A DNA stretch of 37,019 nt from Okeania sp. SIO2C9. Lineage in GTDB: Bacteria > Cyanobacteriota > Cyanobacteriia > Cyanobacteriales > Microcoleaceae. A program made the position numbers and the translations under genes. Within the stretch, counting starts at the first letter, position 1. Each line of letters starts with the position of its first letter. Location of the stretch: NCBI RefSeq assembly GCF_010672455.1, contig NZ_JAAHGO010000006.1, positions 1 through 37,019 on the forward strand, given 5' to 3'. This document shows positions 23,969 through 32,594 of the stretch, in pieces. A model generated the notes under the pieces. That model made no database searches and was not told where the DNA came from. It was given only the letters and a program-made list of their open reading frames with translations.

Positions 23969-24359
23969 TTATAATTATTGATATGTCTAGGTTAGAGCTA
24001 TTTTTTTCCTCTATTTAGCGACAACTCTAATATCCGCATTATAAAGCTGAAGCTGACAAAACTTATCCCCTCAGATCGACACATTCAGCTCAATGAAAGT
24101 TTCTCGGTTGTTTCAGTTCAAATGCACCTGTTGGGTAACTATCACAACACAATAACTGATGAACATATTCGCTAAACTCGTGTATGGATAATATAGAATA
24201 TAGTACCGTAAATCTGATACAATTGAGCTGATTAATCATTTAAAACAAACACCATTTTATATTGATTTAGTAAGGAAAATAAAAGAGAGTTTTCCTGTCA
24301 TTAATAGCTAGTATAGTTGTTAAAAGTTATGATAAAAAACTATTAGGAGTTAATAATAA
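23969..24359. other. Intergenic, possible further remnant
   Basis: On the minus strand around 24100-24180 a short open stretch reads FSEYVHQLLCCDSYPTGAFE before a stop, which could belong to the same lost locus. No family was recognised. The 3' part is AT-rich and holds the ribosome binding site AGGAG of the next gene. Confidence 0.35.
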
Positions 24360-25022
24360 ATGACTATGGTATGTGACAATCAAAATCACAGGTTAAAAGA
24401 ATTATTAGAAGAGCATGGAATTAGGTGTTTTGAAGAATGGAACTGGATTATACCCTATGGAGAACTGCCAGCAATTCGTATGTTTTGGTATCCAAAACCC
24501 CAACAAATAACTGGTGTTCTCCAAGTAGAAGTATTGATCGAAGAGGGAATCGTTTTAGTAGAATACTTTGCAGGAATTGGAGAGGGTCTAGATGGATTGA
24601 CTGATGGGATTGATAGTTTTATAAATAATTCATTACACGTCTTACTAGCTGCATTTTGGGGTCAAAATTATCCGGAGCAAGTTGAAATAGAAAGATGGTT
24701 AATTAATAATTATGAATACGATGTATATATAGGTCCTATTACAGTTATAGGAAGTAATGGTAATACAGAAATTCCAGAAAATACTTTCGAGAAAATTGAG
24801 CAAGCTATAAAAATGACAAATTTAACTGAAAAATATTGTTGGTTTAGAACATACTTTGGTAATGTAAATGGCAAAGATTGTGTTTTCGAGGCATTGGCGA
24901 ATAACGAATGGTGGGAAGAAGGCGAAAAGGCATTGAAGTCAGTTGATTGGGTTGATACTAATTTATTTTATAGTTTTAGAAATTTTATAGTTGCAGTTAA
25001 AAGCTCATCAGAAAACACTTAA
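24360..25022 (+). CDS. Conserved hypothetical protein (possibly DUF6348-like)
   Basis: 220 aa, acidic, no signal peptide or membrane segment. TAGGAG about 12 bases before the ATG supports the start. Visible features are many Trp/Tyr/Glu residues, a small hydrophobic helix LHVLLAAFWG near residue 97, and WFRTYFGNVNGKDCVFEALA in the C-terminal third. I believe it may belong to DUF6348, from memory only; no biochemical role can be given. It is an orphan gene next to a decayed restriction-enzyme gene, so a link to defence or to toxin immunity is conceivable but unsupported. Confidence 0.7.
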   Translation: MTMVCDNQNHRLKELLEEHGIRCFEEWNWIIPYGELPAIRMFWYPKPQQITGVLQVEVLIEEGIVLVEYFAGIGEGLDGLTDGIDSFINNSLHVLLAAFWGQNYPEQVEIERWLINNYEYDVYIGPITVIGSNGNTEIPENTFEKIEQAIKMTNLTEKYCWFRTYFGNVNGKDCVFEALANNEWWEEGEKALKSVDWVDTNLFYSFRNFIVAVKSSSENT

Positions 25023-25383
25023 AATTAGAAGGTTTTAGTCCACATCTTAGTTTGAGCATTATGCCTCAAATATCCCAAATATTTAGAATTATATAGAATC
25101 CGGTTATACAGTATATGTTTATAATTCTATCCACACTTTCGGAGCCTTCAATCTCTCGACCTCCCCTTCTCCCCACACTCCCCACCCTCCCCACACTTCC
25201 CACCCCCAAACATAAGATAAGTATTCAACCTGATTTTATATTATACCATGTCCGGATGATTAAGTATAATAAAAATTTTCTATTGAAGCGATCTCAAAGG
25301 AATATCCCAAATTTCTGCTCCGTTTCCAGTGTTATCATTTGAATTCACACCTACGACCTACTACCTAAGAACTTTATTATAAC
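25023..25383. other. Intergenic with pyrimidine-rich tract
   Basis: A C/T-rich stretch (about 25160-25208) has repeated CCCCACACT/CCCCACCCT units. The rest is AT-rich. No gene is seen. Confidence 0.5.
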
Positions 25384-25634
25384 TAATTAGGGTTTGCGCT
25401 TATAAAGTCTTTTTGCTCTTTGTAGGAGACAGGAGACAGGAGACAGGAGGAACGGGGAATTTAGAAGAGGTAGTAGAAAGAATTGTAAGAATGATTTTTC
25501 TGCCTAACTATGCGCCTAAAATACGCTCCATGCATGAGCATGAAGAGCTGAAACAGGCGTACTTTTTTAGACCCCAAAAAAGCTAAAGTCTTTATATGTC
25601 AATGCTTTTATATTTAATCAGCAAGCCCTAATTA
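25384..25634. mobile_element. MITE-like element with TAATTAGGG ends
   Basis: 251 bp bounded by TAATTAGGGTTTGC (25384-25397) and GCAAGCCCTAATTA (25621-25634), 13 of 14 bases paired. Inner arms (ATAAAGTCTTTTTGCT / AGCTAAAGTCTTTATA) extend the fold-back. A (GAGACAG) heptamer array (25425-25450) sits inside. No coding capacity. Confidence 0.65.
25425..25450. repeat. Heptamer tandem repeat (GAGACAG)n
   Basis: Three and a half units of GGAGACA phase. Confidence 0.85.
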
Positions 25635-25975
25635 AACGGACATGATATTACAGCAATTTTCTAGTATTGGAGGTACAAAGTTTTAGGACTTTAAAGAACA
25701 AGGTACAGGGATTAATTGTAGGCTAGCTTTACTTAACTATCTGGTCAGAGTGCTGTAGATGATTCCTAACTAATCAATGCAATTCAACTATCGTTTAAAG
25801 ACCAATGAAAATAATTATTTCAAACGAGAAGTTTTTCTAGCTGCTTGTCAAATTTATTCCTAGAGGAAGAGGATGATCTTCCCTCTAAAAAGACAGTTAA
25901 AGTAGCATATTTTATAACTGCATACTATTAGTTTTCTGCTGAAATATTACTCATTCAGTAAAGCGATGCCTATTC
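25635..25975. other. Intergenic, nothing coding
   Basis: It contains ATGATATTACAGCAATTTTC and GAGGTACAAAGTTTTAG, a repeat shared with 16737-16781. No gene or terminator was recognised with confidence. Confidence 0.4.
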
Positions 25976-27025
25976 CTAACTATCAAAATATTGATGTGTC
26001 AAAAAAGGCACTTCAACTACTTCCCCTTCCACATCTCCCACTTTAACTTTTAAACCTACTCCACCTGCTTTTGTTCTAATATAAATTAAACCAAAATAAC
26101 CATCATGAGTTTCCGTACAACTTGTTAATTTCCCAACTTTTTCATCTCCAACTTTCACAACATTTCCTAATTCCGCCATTCCACTCAAACGTACTCCCAA
26201 AAGCCGTTGTTTCACACCTTTATATGTGTTTAAACGAGCAATAGTTTCTTGACCAATATAACAACCTTTCTCAAAAGAAATAGTATTCCATAAACCAGCT
26301 TCGAGAGGGTTATAGTCATCCGTAAGTTCATAGTCTGGCGCGGGACGACCTTCCTCTATTCTCAGTTGTTGCCATAGGCGATCGCCCATCGGTACTGCTT
26401 CTGTTTCTGTTAACATTTGCCAAACTTTAGCAGCATTGTTTACCGGAACTATCAAAGTGCATCCCTCTGTTGCCAACCCACTACCGACAGCAACCCGAAT
26501 TTCTACATTTCCCAGACTCATTAACTGGTGACTAGCGTGGGGTGCATCTGGAGGAGTTATTCCTGATAATTTGGCGATCGAGTTTTTGCTTTCTGGTCCA
26601 ATGAGACTAAATATGGCGTATTCGCTACTAATATCTTTCACTGCCACCCGGTCCATCGGGAACAGATAACGGTCAAACCACTCTATTAATTGTTGACAAC
26701 GGGTGGGAGAGACTAACAACAAAACTGCATCTTCTGTGACATAAGCTGTTGCTAAGTCAATAGTGCGAGCAGTTGGGGTGACGAAAACTGTCTCACAACC
26801 TTCACCGGGTTTGAGAATATTGAAATTATTCGTGCTTTGGTTGTGTAGAAACCGTAGACGGTCATCGTCGGAAATTTGTATTAGTCCCCAATGAGAGCGA
26901 TCACATAAAGCTACTCCCTGTTTTATTGCTTCTATTGCTTGAGTCTCATTAGCAAAACTAACTGGAATTGAGTCTTGAAAAGTTGCACCATTAGATGTTT
27001 GAATATTCTGTAATTCCTGGTTCAT
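25976..27025 (-). CDS. ygfZ: YgfZ/GcvT-like folate-binding protein
   Basis: 349 aa. GcvT-fold aminomethyltransferase relative. The YgfZ/IBA57 signature KGCYIGQETIARLNTYKG stands around residue 250, and the N-terminal half has VALCDRSHWGLIQISDDDRL and the FLHNQSTNNF motif. Members support maturation or repair of certain iron-sulfur proteins in a tetrahydrofolate-dependent way. Length and cytoplasmic character fit the family. A true glycine-cleavage T protein is less likely because of the GC-Y-x-GQE motif. Encoded alone. Confidence 0.88.
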   Translation of the reverse strand: MNQELQNIQTSNGATFQDSIPVSFANETQAIEAIKQGVALCDRSHWGLIQISDDDRLRFLHNQSTNNFNILKPGEGCETVFVTPTARTIDLATAYVTEDAVLLLVSPTRCQQLIEWFDRYLFPMDRVAVKDISSEYAIFSLIGPESKNSIAKLSGITPPDAPHASHQLMSLGNVEIRVAVGSGLATEGCTLIVPVNNAAKVWQMLTETEAVPMGDRLWQQLRIEEGRPAPDYELTDDYNPLEAGLWNTISFEKGCYIGQETIARLNTYKGVKQRLLGVRLSGMAELGNVVKVGDEKVGKLTSCTETHDGYFGLIYIRTKAGGVGLKVKVGDVEGEVVEVPFLTHQYFDS

Positions 27026-27144
27026 AATTATACTTTAGTCTGTTGATTTTTACTTAATACAAATAGTTATTTTGTCCTGATAAAATGTATCTATACTGTT
27101 GTTCAACAATTAATTATTAATGATTAATTATTAACAATTACCTT

Positions 27145-27312
27145 TCCTTGAAAAGAAGAGGATTGACTAATCATGAAAAATTTTTCTTCACAGGAGTCGA
27201 TTGGATATGGCGCAGGTTTTCTCGCCATCCCACCCAACGGGGAAGCTGCGAAGATCGACCGCTTGTTTATCCTTTAAAGGAGAGGCTTTAAACCTTAATT
27301 ATTTGGTAAATC
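27145..27312. repeat. Dispersed repeat, copy 1 (runs into the next gene's stop)
   Basis: TCCTTGAAAAGAAGAGGATT, then CTTCACAGGAGTCGATTGGA, TATGGCG, and AAAGGAGAGGCTTTAAACC. Close copy at 28097-28256, shortened copy at 35227-35326. Its last ~15 bases overlap the end of the 27295-27678 gene and supply its stop codon. Confidence 0.75.
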
Positions 27313-27678
27313 AGCCATCATATTCTCTACCACTCTTAGAGCTTTTTCGTCAAGATGCTCCCAATTGACACCTCCTTCATCGTTGAGTAAGCTAGTATCA
27401 ACTTCAACTTCTACTGCTTGTTCAGCAGTATGAGTAGAATGATAATTACTAAAACAAACTTGATAGCAAAGTTCCCAGATATCAATACTAACTTTTTGGT
27501 CTTGATATTCTAAATCTAGTCTATACCCTGGAATTGGTGTTTCTACTTCTTGGTAATCTCCTTTCCAAACAGAATTATCTAGTTTTTTGCGAATATGATC
27601 TAATAATCTGATGAAAGCAGGTTGCATTAGTAGTTCAGATTGTTTCCAGGCAGTAATGTTATTAATTTTAGGCTTCAT
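27295..27678 (-). CDS. Conserved hypothetical protein
   Basis: 127 aa, acidic, no signal peptide or membrane segment. It begins MKPKINNITAWKQSELLMQP and contains ETPIPGYRLDLEYQDQKVSI and a C-terminal acidic helix (DEKALRVVENMMADLPNN). I do not recognise a characterised family. The final residues and the stop lie in a dispersed repeat, so the original C-terminus may have been replaced. A single gene with no operon partner. Confidence 0.6.
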   Translation of the reverse strand: MKPKINNITAWKQSELLMQPAFIRLLDHIRKKLDNSVWKGDYQEVETPIPGYRLDLEYQDQKVSIDIWELCYQVCFSNYHSTHTAEQAVEVEVDTSLLNDEGGVNWEHLDEKALRVVENMMADLPNN

Positions 27679-27699
27679 TTAATTTGATTCAGAAACATT

Positions 27700-27802
27700 A
27701 GACTTCTTGCAGAAGTCAGGGAATAGAGAGCAGGAAATAGGGAGATGAAATTGTTTATTTCATATCTTGAATTGGTTTAATTAAAACTTTTGCAAGAGGT
27801 CT
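27700..27802. mobile_element. MITE-like element with AGACTTCTTGCA ends
   Basis: AGACTTCTTGCAGAAGT at the left and ACTTTTGCAAGAGGTCT at the right are inverted repeats (15 of 17 paired) about 100 bp apart. No ORF. It lies just upstream of the 27295-27678 gene start. Confidence 0.65.
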
Positions 27803-28058
27803 GTTCATTAATATAATATTTATTGGGAATAATTATTCACATTTTGTCAATATCAGGACTTACGCATGAGGTACGAAAAATTAGTGTCGCTACGCGGAAG
27901 TTAAAAGTCAATTATTTTTGATTGGTAAGACTTTTAGGATTTTGTAACTGGTTAGTTATTTCTGCCATCCTGCACTAGGACTTGAGATTGCTTTCCGTTC
28001 CGGAGCTCCACAAACCCTATCGGTCGCTTCGGACGGAAATAGGTTAAGGTGCTTCAAC
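27803..28058. other. Intergenic, repeats only
   Basis: It contains a CAGGACTTACGCATGAGGTA segment (27856-27875) resembling 15202-15221, and a TTCCGTTCCGGAGC palindromic part. No gene is seen. Confidence 0.45.
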
Positions 28059-28096
28059 AATGAATAATGAATAATGAATAATGAATAATGAATAAT
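28059..28096. repeat. Heptamer tandem repeat (AATGAAT)5
   Basis: Five exact 7-base units plus AAT. Confidence 0.95.
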
Positions 28097-28256
28097 TACC
28101 TCTCCTTGAAAAGAAGAGGATTGACAAAGAGATGAAAATTTTTCTTCACAGGAGTCGATTGGATATGGCGAGGAGACCTCGCCATCCCCCGACCGCTTAT
28201 TATCCCCTTAAAAGGGGAGGCGCATACCCACAATTTTTCGGTAAGTCCTAAATATT
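28097..28256. repeat. Dispersed repeat, copy 2
   Basis: Close copy of 27145-27312, including TCCTTGAAAAGAAGAGGATT and the palindrome CCCCTTAAAAGGGG, ending in TTTTTCGGTAAG. Confidence 0.8.
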
Positions 28257-28438
28257 CTATTATTGTTGACAACTAAGTGACATTCACCATTTTGACATCT
28301 TCCCGACGCTACTCTACGAGACAGCGCGGGATTCCCTAATATCACTAATAGAGGCTTTGTGTTTCATAGCACCTGCCTTCTGGGAAGATGGTCTAATATC
28401 ATGTCCGGTTGAACAGTGATAAATAAATAACTACGGAG

Positions 28439-28470
28439 GACTCAGGAGTCAGGACTCAGGAGTCAGGAGG
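28439..28470. repeat. Heptamer-type repeat (TCAGGAG / TCAGGAC)
   Basis: About four units in the scar of the deleted tnpB. This suggests that the array arose or inserted at the deletion site. Confidence 0.8.
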
Positions 28471-28729
28471 GAAGAAAGGAGAAGGAAGAGGAAGAACTGG
28501 AGTTGAAGGAGAAAGTTTTTTTATAACTATAGTCATTCTGAATAAGACTGGGACAGTAACAGACGCAATAATCTCGAATAATATCATCAATTTTTAGGTT
28601 TACACTTGGCTCATCCCGCCATAATCTAACTGCTTTGTTCCTAATAAACTGAGCAGTTCTTATAGCTTCATCTAAAGCTTGAACTTGTGCCTTAGACCCA
28701 TTTAATAGCTTGGCTTCTCTCACTATCAT
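28463..28729 (-). pseudogene. tnpB: tnpB 5' fragment
   Basis: The first ~57 codons (MIVREAKLLNGSKAQVQALD, EAIRTAQFIRNKAVRLWRDE) match TnpB N-termini, including that of the 9100 copy (LDEAIRTGRFVRNSVIRAWL). The reading frame then passes into low-complexity sequence (SSSSSSFSF) translated from the GA-rich repeat, and ends. Confidence 0.8.
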
Positions 28730-29086
28730 AAGTCTATTTTACTACACACAAAGCCAATAAACAGAACTACTACATTCTTTTTTATTGGTCGGAATTCATC
28801 TCACTGCTAACCTGCGATATAGCGGGAGCCTTCTTCCGACATTCAGGTAAACTTTTGTCTTGCTTGAAAAGAAAAATGCCGAGTTGTTTGATGATACCAA
28901 TTCCCTGGAAGAAGGTAGTCGGTGATAGAAGGATGAAGGAGACAGCAATCATATAAACTTTTCCATCAATACTATCACTATCTCACTTTTGACTTTTGAC
29001 TTTTGACTTTTGACTTTTTTGACTAGGTACTCAATTATGTTATTCTTAATTATTAATTAACATTGAATTGCTAAAATTAAAGAGTA
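28730..29086. other. Intergenic upstream of trpS
   Basis: It holds a (TTTTGAC) heptamer array (28985-29020) and an AT-rich trpS leader. No gene. The trpS promoter is not clear. Confidence 0.45.
28985..29020. repeat. Heptamer tandem repeat (TTTTGAC)n
   Basis: About four and a half 7-base units ahead of trpS. The complementary unit GTCAAAA follows trpS at 30103-30125. Confidence 0.9.
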
Positions 29087-30094
29087 ATGGTTAAACAGCG
29101 CGTACTCTCTGGAGTTCAACCAACTGGAAACCTTCATATTGGAAATTATTTAGGTGCTATTCGCAACTGGGTGGAGGGTCAAAAAGAATATGATAATTTC
29201 TTCTGTGTAGTAGACTTACACGCTATTACAGTACCACACAATCCAGCTACTCTAACTACAGATACTTACACTATTGCAGCCTTATATTTGGCTTGTGGTA
29301 TAGACCTGGATTATTCTACCATATTTGTACAATCTCATATTCCAGCTCATAGTGAATTGACATGGTTACTGAACTGTATTACTCCACTGAATTGGTTGAC
29401 AGATATGATCCAATTTAAGGAGAAAGCAGTTAAGCAGGGAGAAAATGTTGGGACAGGTTTATTAGATTATCCAGTTTTGATGGCTGCAGATATTCTACTT
29501 TATGATGCAGATAAAGTTCCTGTGGGAGAAGACCAAAAACAACACTTGGAACTTACCCGCGATATTGCAGTTAGATTTAATCATCAGTTTGGTAAGGAGG
29601 AAAAGATACTAAAATTACCAGATCCTTTGATTAGAAAAGAGGGTGCGCGGGTAATGAGTTTGGCAGATGGTACTAGCAAAATGTCTAAATCTGACCCTTC
29701 AGAATTGAGTAGAATTAGTTTATTAGACCCACCGGATGTAATTACAAAAAAAATTAAACGTTGCAAAACAGACCCAGTTAAGGGTTTAGAATTTGATAAT
29801 CCTGAACGACCTGAATGCAATAATTTATTAACCCTTTATAGATTATTTTCAGACAAAACAAAACAAGAGGTCGCAGTAGAATGTCAGGATATGGGATGGG
29901 GACAATTTAAACCTTTATTAACCGAGGCAACCATTGAAGCTTTGAAACCAATTCAAACAAAATATAAAGAAGTAATGGATGATAAAGGTTATTTAGAATC
30001 TGTTTTATCCGAAGGTAGACAAAAAGCAGGAGCAGTTGCTAATCAAACTTTAGCAAAAGTTAAAGCTGCTTTAGGTTATTCTGTGCCAATTTAG
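29087..30094 (+). CDS. trpS: Tryptophanyl-tRNA synthetase
   Basis: 335 aa, class I aminoacyl-tRNA synthetase that charges tRNA(Trp) with tryptophan in the cytoplasm. The start MVKQRVLSGVQPTGNLHIGN carries the HIGH-like motif (GNLHIGNY), and KMSKS is present in LADGTSKMSKSDPSE near residue 195. GEDQKQHLELTRDIA, a typical block of bacterial TrpS, is also present. The length is standard. The gene is flanked by heptamer arrays. Confidence 0.97.
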   Translation: MVKQRVLSGVQPTGNLHIGNYLGAIRNWVEGQKEYDNFFCVVDLHAITVPHNPATLTTDTYTIAALYLACGIDLDYSTIFVQSHIPAHSELTWLLNCITPLNWLTDMIQFKEKAVKQGENVGTGLLDYPVLMAADILLYDADKVPVGEDQKQHLELTRDIAVRFNHQFGKEEKILKLPDPLIRKEGARVMSLADGTSKMSKSDPSELSRISLLDPPDVITKKIKRCKTDPVKGLEFDNPERPECNNLLTLYRLFSDKTKQEVAVECQDMGWGQFKPLLTEATIEALKPIQTKYKEVMDDKGYLESVLSEGRQKAGAVANQTLAKVKAALGYSVPI

Positions 30095-30663
30095 AAGTTA
30101 TAAGTCAAAAGTCAAAAGTCAAAATTCAAAAGTAAGATTTTATCAGCTCAAAATTTTGATGCTAAGGTAATTTACGGAAGTTATTTAACATTTATAAGGA
30201 GTGAAACTAACGGAAGTAATAAGTCAAAAGTCAAAATCAAAAGTAAGATTTTATCAGCTCAAAATTTTGATGCTACAGTAATTTACGGAAGTTATTTAAC
30301 ATTTATAAGGAGTAAAACTATTTGTGAAATCTTTAAAGTGAATTGATATTAGTAGTTAACTACTTAGATAAAGCTCAAATTAGTAACTTATTTATTTTTA
30401 TCTAGCACAATTATTCTCAACTGAAGTTAATTGGATTAATTGATTGTAAAACTTATTTTAAAGTTGGATAATTATGTGTAAGTACAAGGCAAAATTATAA
30501 TTTGTCAATGAGCAAAAAAAATGATATTTTCTGTATAATTGAATATTCTGAAATTTCTGTCGTTAATCAAAGAAAATAGTAGTTAGTTAAAAAAGATTTT
30601 TATTTAATCTATCGAATAATCTCAAAAAAATTAACAACTTAACCACAACTAAGTAATAAATAA
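30095..30663. repeat. Tandem ~111-bp duplication between trpS and the MetF-like gene
   Basis: Two 84-bp segments, 30126-30209 and 30237-30320, are identical except for about three bases (TAAGATTTTATCAGCTC, GTAATTTACGGAAGTTATTT, AACATTTATAAGGAGT). Each is preceded by a (GTCAAAA) heptamer array, giving a period of 111. The remaining ~340 bp to 30663 is AT-rich with no recognised site apart from the MetF-like leader. Confidence 0.85.
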
Positions 30664-31548
30664 ATGAATAGATTTCGCAATGCAGTAAAATCGGGAGAAT
30701 TTTTAGTAACTGCTGAAGTAGCACCACCAAAGGGAGCTGACCCTACTCACATGATCGAGATGGCCTCAACACTAAAAGGTCGGGTTCATGCTGCTAATGT
30801 CACAGATGGCAGTCGTGCTGTTTTGAGAATGTCTTCATTGGCAGCCTCAATTATCTTGAAGAATAATGGCATAGAGCCAATATGTCAAGTAGCTTGTCGC
30901 GATCGCAACCGTATTGGGTTACAAGCGGATCTCATGGGAGCTTCAGCATTAGGACTTAATAATATTTTAGCTCTCACTGGCGACCCTGTAAAGGCAGGAG
31001 ACCATAAAGATGCCAGAAGTGTATTTGATATGGAGTCAGTGCGTTTATTACAAATGATTGCTAAATTAAACCAAGGGATAGATTGGAATGAGAAAGCTTT
31101 ACCGGATGGAGCGACAGATTTATTTGTAGGTGCTGCGGTAGACCCTCAGTCCCCTAGTTGGTCTGGATTAAAAAAACGATTTGAGCGGAAATTATTAGCC
31201 GGGTGTCAATTTTTTCAAAGTCAATTAATTTCTGATTTTGATAAGTTAGAAAAGTTTATGAATCAAATTGCAGTTGAGAGTAATAAGCCAATTTTAGCCG
31301 GAATATTTTTACTTAAATCTGCCAAAAATGCTGCTTTTATTAATAAGTATGTGCCTGGAGTTGATATACCAGAACATATTATTAATCGTTTGGCAAAAGC
31401 TGACAAACCTTTAGAAGAAGGAATGAAAATTGCTGCCGAACAGGTGCAAATTGCTAGTAAGATTTGTCACGGAGTTCATTTGATGGCAATTAAGCGAGAA
31501 GATTTAATTCCCAGAATATTAGATATGGCAGAAATTTCTCCTATTTAA
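30664..31548 (+). CDS. Methylenetetrahydrofolate reductase (MetF-like)
   Basis: 294 aa TIM-barrel flavoprotein family. It would reduce 5,10-methylene- to 5-methyl-tetrahydrofolate for methionine synthesis. The order of blocks fits: FLVTAEVAPPKGADPTHM (with the conserved Glu), HAANVTDGSRAVLRMSSLAA, GLNNILALTGDPVKAGDHKD, FVGAAVDP, a central FFQSQLISDFDKLE, KPILAGIFLLKSAK, PGVDIPEH and CHGVHLMAI near the end. The family also has members without characterised NADH use, so physiological electron donor and exact role are not certain. Cytoplasmic. Confidence 0.88.
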   Translation: MNRFRNAVKSGEFLVTAEVAPPKGADPTHMIEMASTLKGRVHAANVTDGSRAVLRMSSLAASIILKNNGIEPICQVACRDRNRIGLQADLMGASALGLNNILALTGDPVKAGDHKDARSVFDMESVRLLQMIAKLNQGIDWNEKALPDGATDLFVGAAVDPQSPSWSGLKKRFERKLLAGCQFFQSQLISDFDKLEKFMNQIAVESNKPILAGIFLLKSAKNAAFINKYVPGVDIPEHIINRLAKADKPLEEGMKIAAEQVQIASKICHGVHLMAIKREDLIPRILDMAEISPI

Positions 31549-31640
31549 GGAAGAAGGAGGAAGGAAGAAGGAAGAAGGAGGAAGGAAGGACTGAAAAATA
31601 TGGCGTTTTCATAGAAGAAGGAAGAAGGAAGGACTAAAAA
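31549..31640. repeat. Polypurine GAAGGA-type repeats after the MetF-like gene
   Basis: An all-purine run starts directly after the stop codon (31549-31590). A second GAAGAAGGAAGAAGGAAGGACT run follows, each ending with AAAAATATGGCGTT. Confidence 0.8.
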
Positions 31641-31647
31641 ATATGGC

Positions 31648-31784
31648 GTTGCACAGTGACGAATGATTTGACATTTTTGATAAACATAATTTTGGATTTG
31701 AGAATTGCCAGAATGATTAATATTAGGTTTTTTATAGTCAAATTATCAACTCATTTTTGGCAATATCATTCCATAATGTGCAAC
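31648..31784. mobile_element. 137-bp MITE-like element with GTTGCACA ends
   Basis: GTTGCACAGTGACGAATGAT at the left and ATCATTCCATAATGTGCAAC at the right are imperfect inverted repeats (GTTGCACA and GAATGAT arms exact). AAAAATATGG occurs on both flanks. No coding capacity. Confidence 0.65.
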
Positions 31785-32105
31785 CCCAAAAATATGGTTT
31801 TGTCTGAGTTTTAAGCTTTTGATACAGTAGATTCCATCAAGGGTAATGTACACTCATAGCGGGTAAGATGCCAGCACTTGTTTGTACCAGGTCTGTGGAA
31901 ACAAAGCTACAAAATTCGCTATTGCCATAATACAAAGCTTTTCAAATTGATGAGCCACATTCTCACAACAAAAATCGTGTAGGGGCGAATGGCCATTTGC
32001 TAACGTAGAGCTGCCGCTTTATATGTTGCGGAGCAAAACGTCCCTACTGTTGTCTACCCAAATGAAAACCGCTGATAACTGATAACTGATAACTGATAAC
32101 TGAAT
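31785..32105. other. Intergenic with small repeats
   Basis: It includes TAGGGGCGAATGGCCATTTG (a common cyanobacterial intergenic palindrome) and the GATAACT heptamer array at 32072-32102. No gene is seen. Confidence 0.5.
32072..32102. repeat. Heptamer tandem repeat (GATAACT)4
   Basis: Four 7-base units next to the DUF2358 gene's stop codon. Confidence 0.95.
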
Positions 32106-32513
32106 TCAACCTTTATGAAAAAACTGCTTTAATATTTCAGTAGGTTTTCTATCCCAAGTATCAATATGCTCATAAATTAATCCATCTTGATTCAATTTAT
32201 AAGTAGAATAACCATTAAAAAAAATTCTGGCTTGCCAAGGAACTCTTAATACTCCACGCACAGTCCAATTTGCCAAAATTATATTTTCTTCTGTTTGCTG
32301 AACATCGTGTAAATCAAAATAGAGTTCGGTGAAAAATAACCTACCGTGAAAACGTAAAGTCCAAAAAATAATTCGATAATTAAACTTCCATTTGAATGTA
32401 TTAACTGGGTCTTTAAAAAAAATATTTTTAGTATAAATATTGTAGGAAATATCCTTTTTAAATAGAGTAGGTAAATCCAACTTTAGTGTATTAATAACTT
32501 GTTCAACTTTCAT
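32106..32513 (-). CDS. DUF2358 family protein (SnoaL/NTF2-like)
   Basis: 135 aa, one small alpha+beta domain. LPTLFKKDISYNIYTKNIFF and FKDPVNTFKWKFNYRIIFWTLRFHG match the DUF2358 family common in cyanobacteria and plastids. The C-terminal WTVRGVLRVPWQARIFFNG, LIYEHIDTWDRKP is typical of an NTF2-like cone. There is no signal peptide. Function of the family is unknown. Confidence 0.82.
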   Translation of the reverse strand: MKVEQVINTLKLDLPTLFKKDISYNIYTKNIFFKDPVNTFKWKFNYRIIFWTLRFHGRLFFTELYFDLHDVQQTEENIILANWTVRGVLRVPWQARIFFNGYSTYKLNQDGLIYEHIDTWDRKPTEILKQFFHKG

Positions 32514-32546
32514 ATAGAATCTGGGTAATTAGTTATCGTATCGCGC

Positions 32547-32594
32547 TAGGAGTTAGGAGTCAGGAGAAAATAAGTCGGAGTCAGGAGTCAGGAG
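32547..32594. repeat. Heptamer-type repeats (GTCAGGA and variants)
   Basis: Two clusters of AGGAGTCAGGAG-type units interrupted by AAAATAAGTCGG, upstream of the DUF2358 start. Confidence 0.8.

Larger units (their letters stand above)
28292..28729 (-). mobile_element. Internally deleted IS200/IS605-type element
   Basis: On the minus strand it starts with a tnpB 5' end (28729) and ends with a right-end hairpin (AATCCCGCGCTGT...CGTCGGGAAGATGTCAA, 28333-28292) preceded by ATATTAGGG. The sequence before the hairpin (28334-28400) matches that before the one at 1740. Most of the tnpB coding region is missing. Only ends, start and tail remain, so it is non-autonomous. Confidence 0.7.

Noticed and set aside
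25115-25342. 75-codon frame with repeated LPTLPTLP
   Set aside because: It is a translation of a pyrimidine-rich intergenic repeat.
28059-28096. Possible CRISPR-like regular repeat
   Set aside because: Units are 7 bases without spacers. No array with unique spacers or cas genes is present anywhere in the window.
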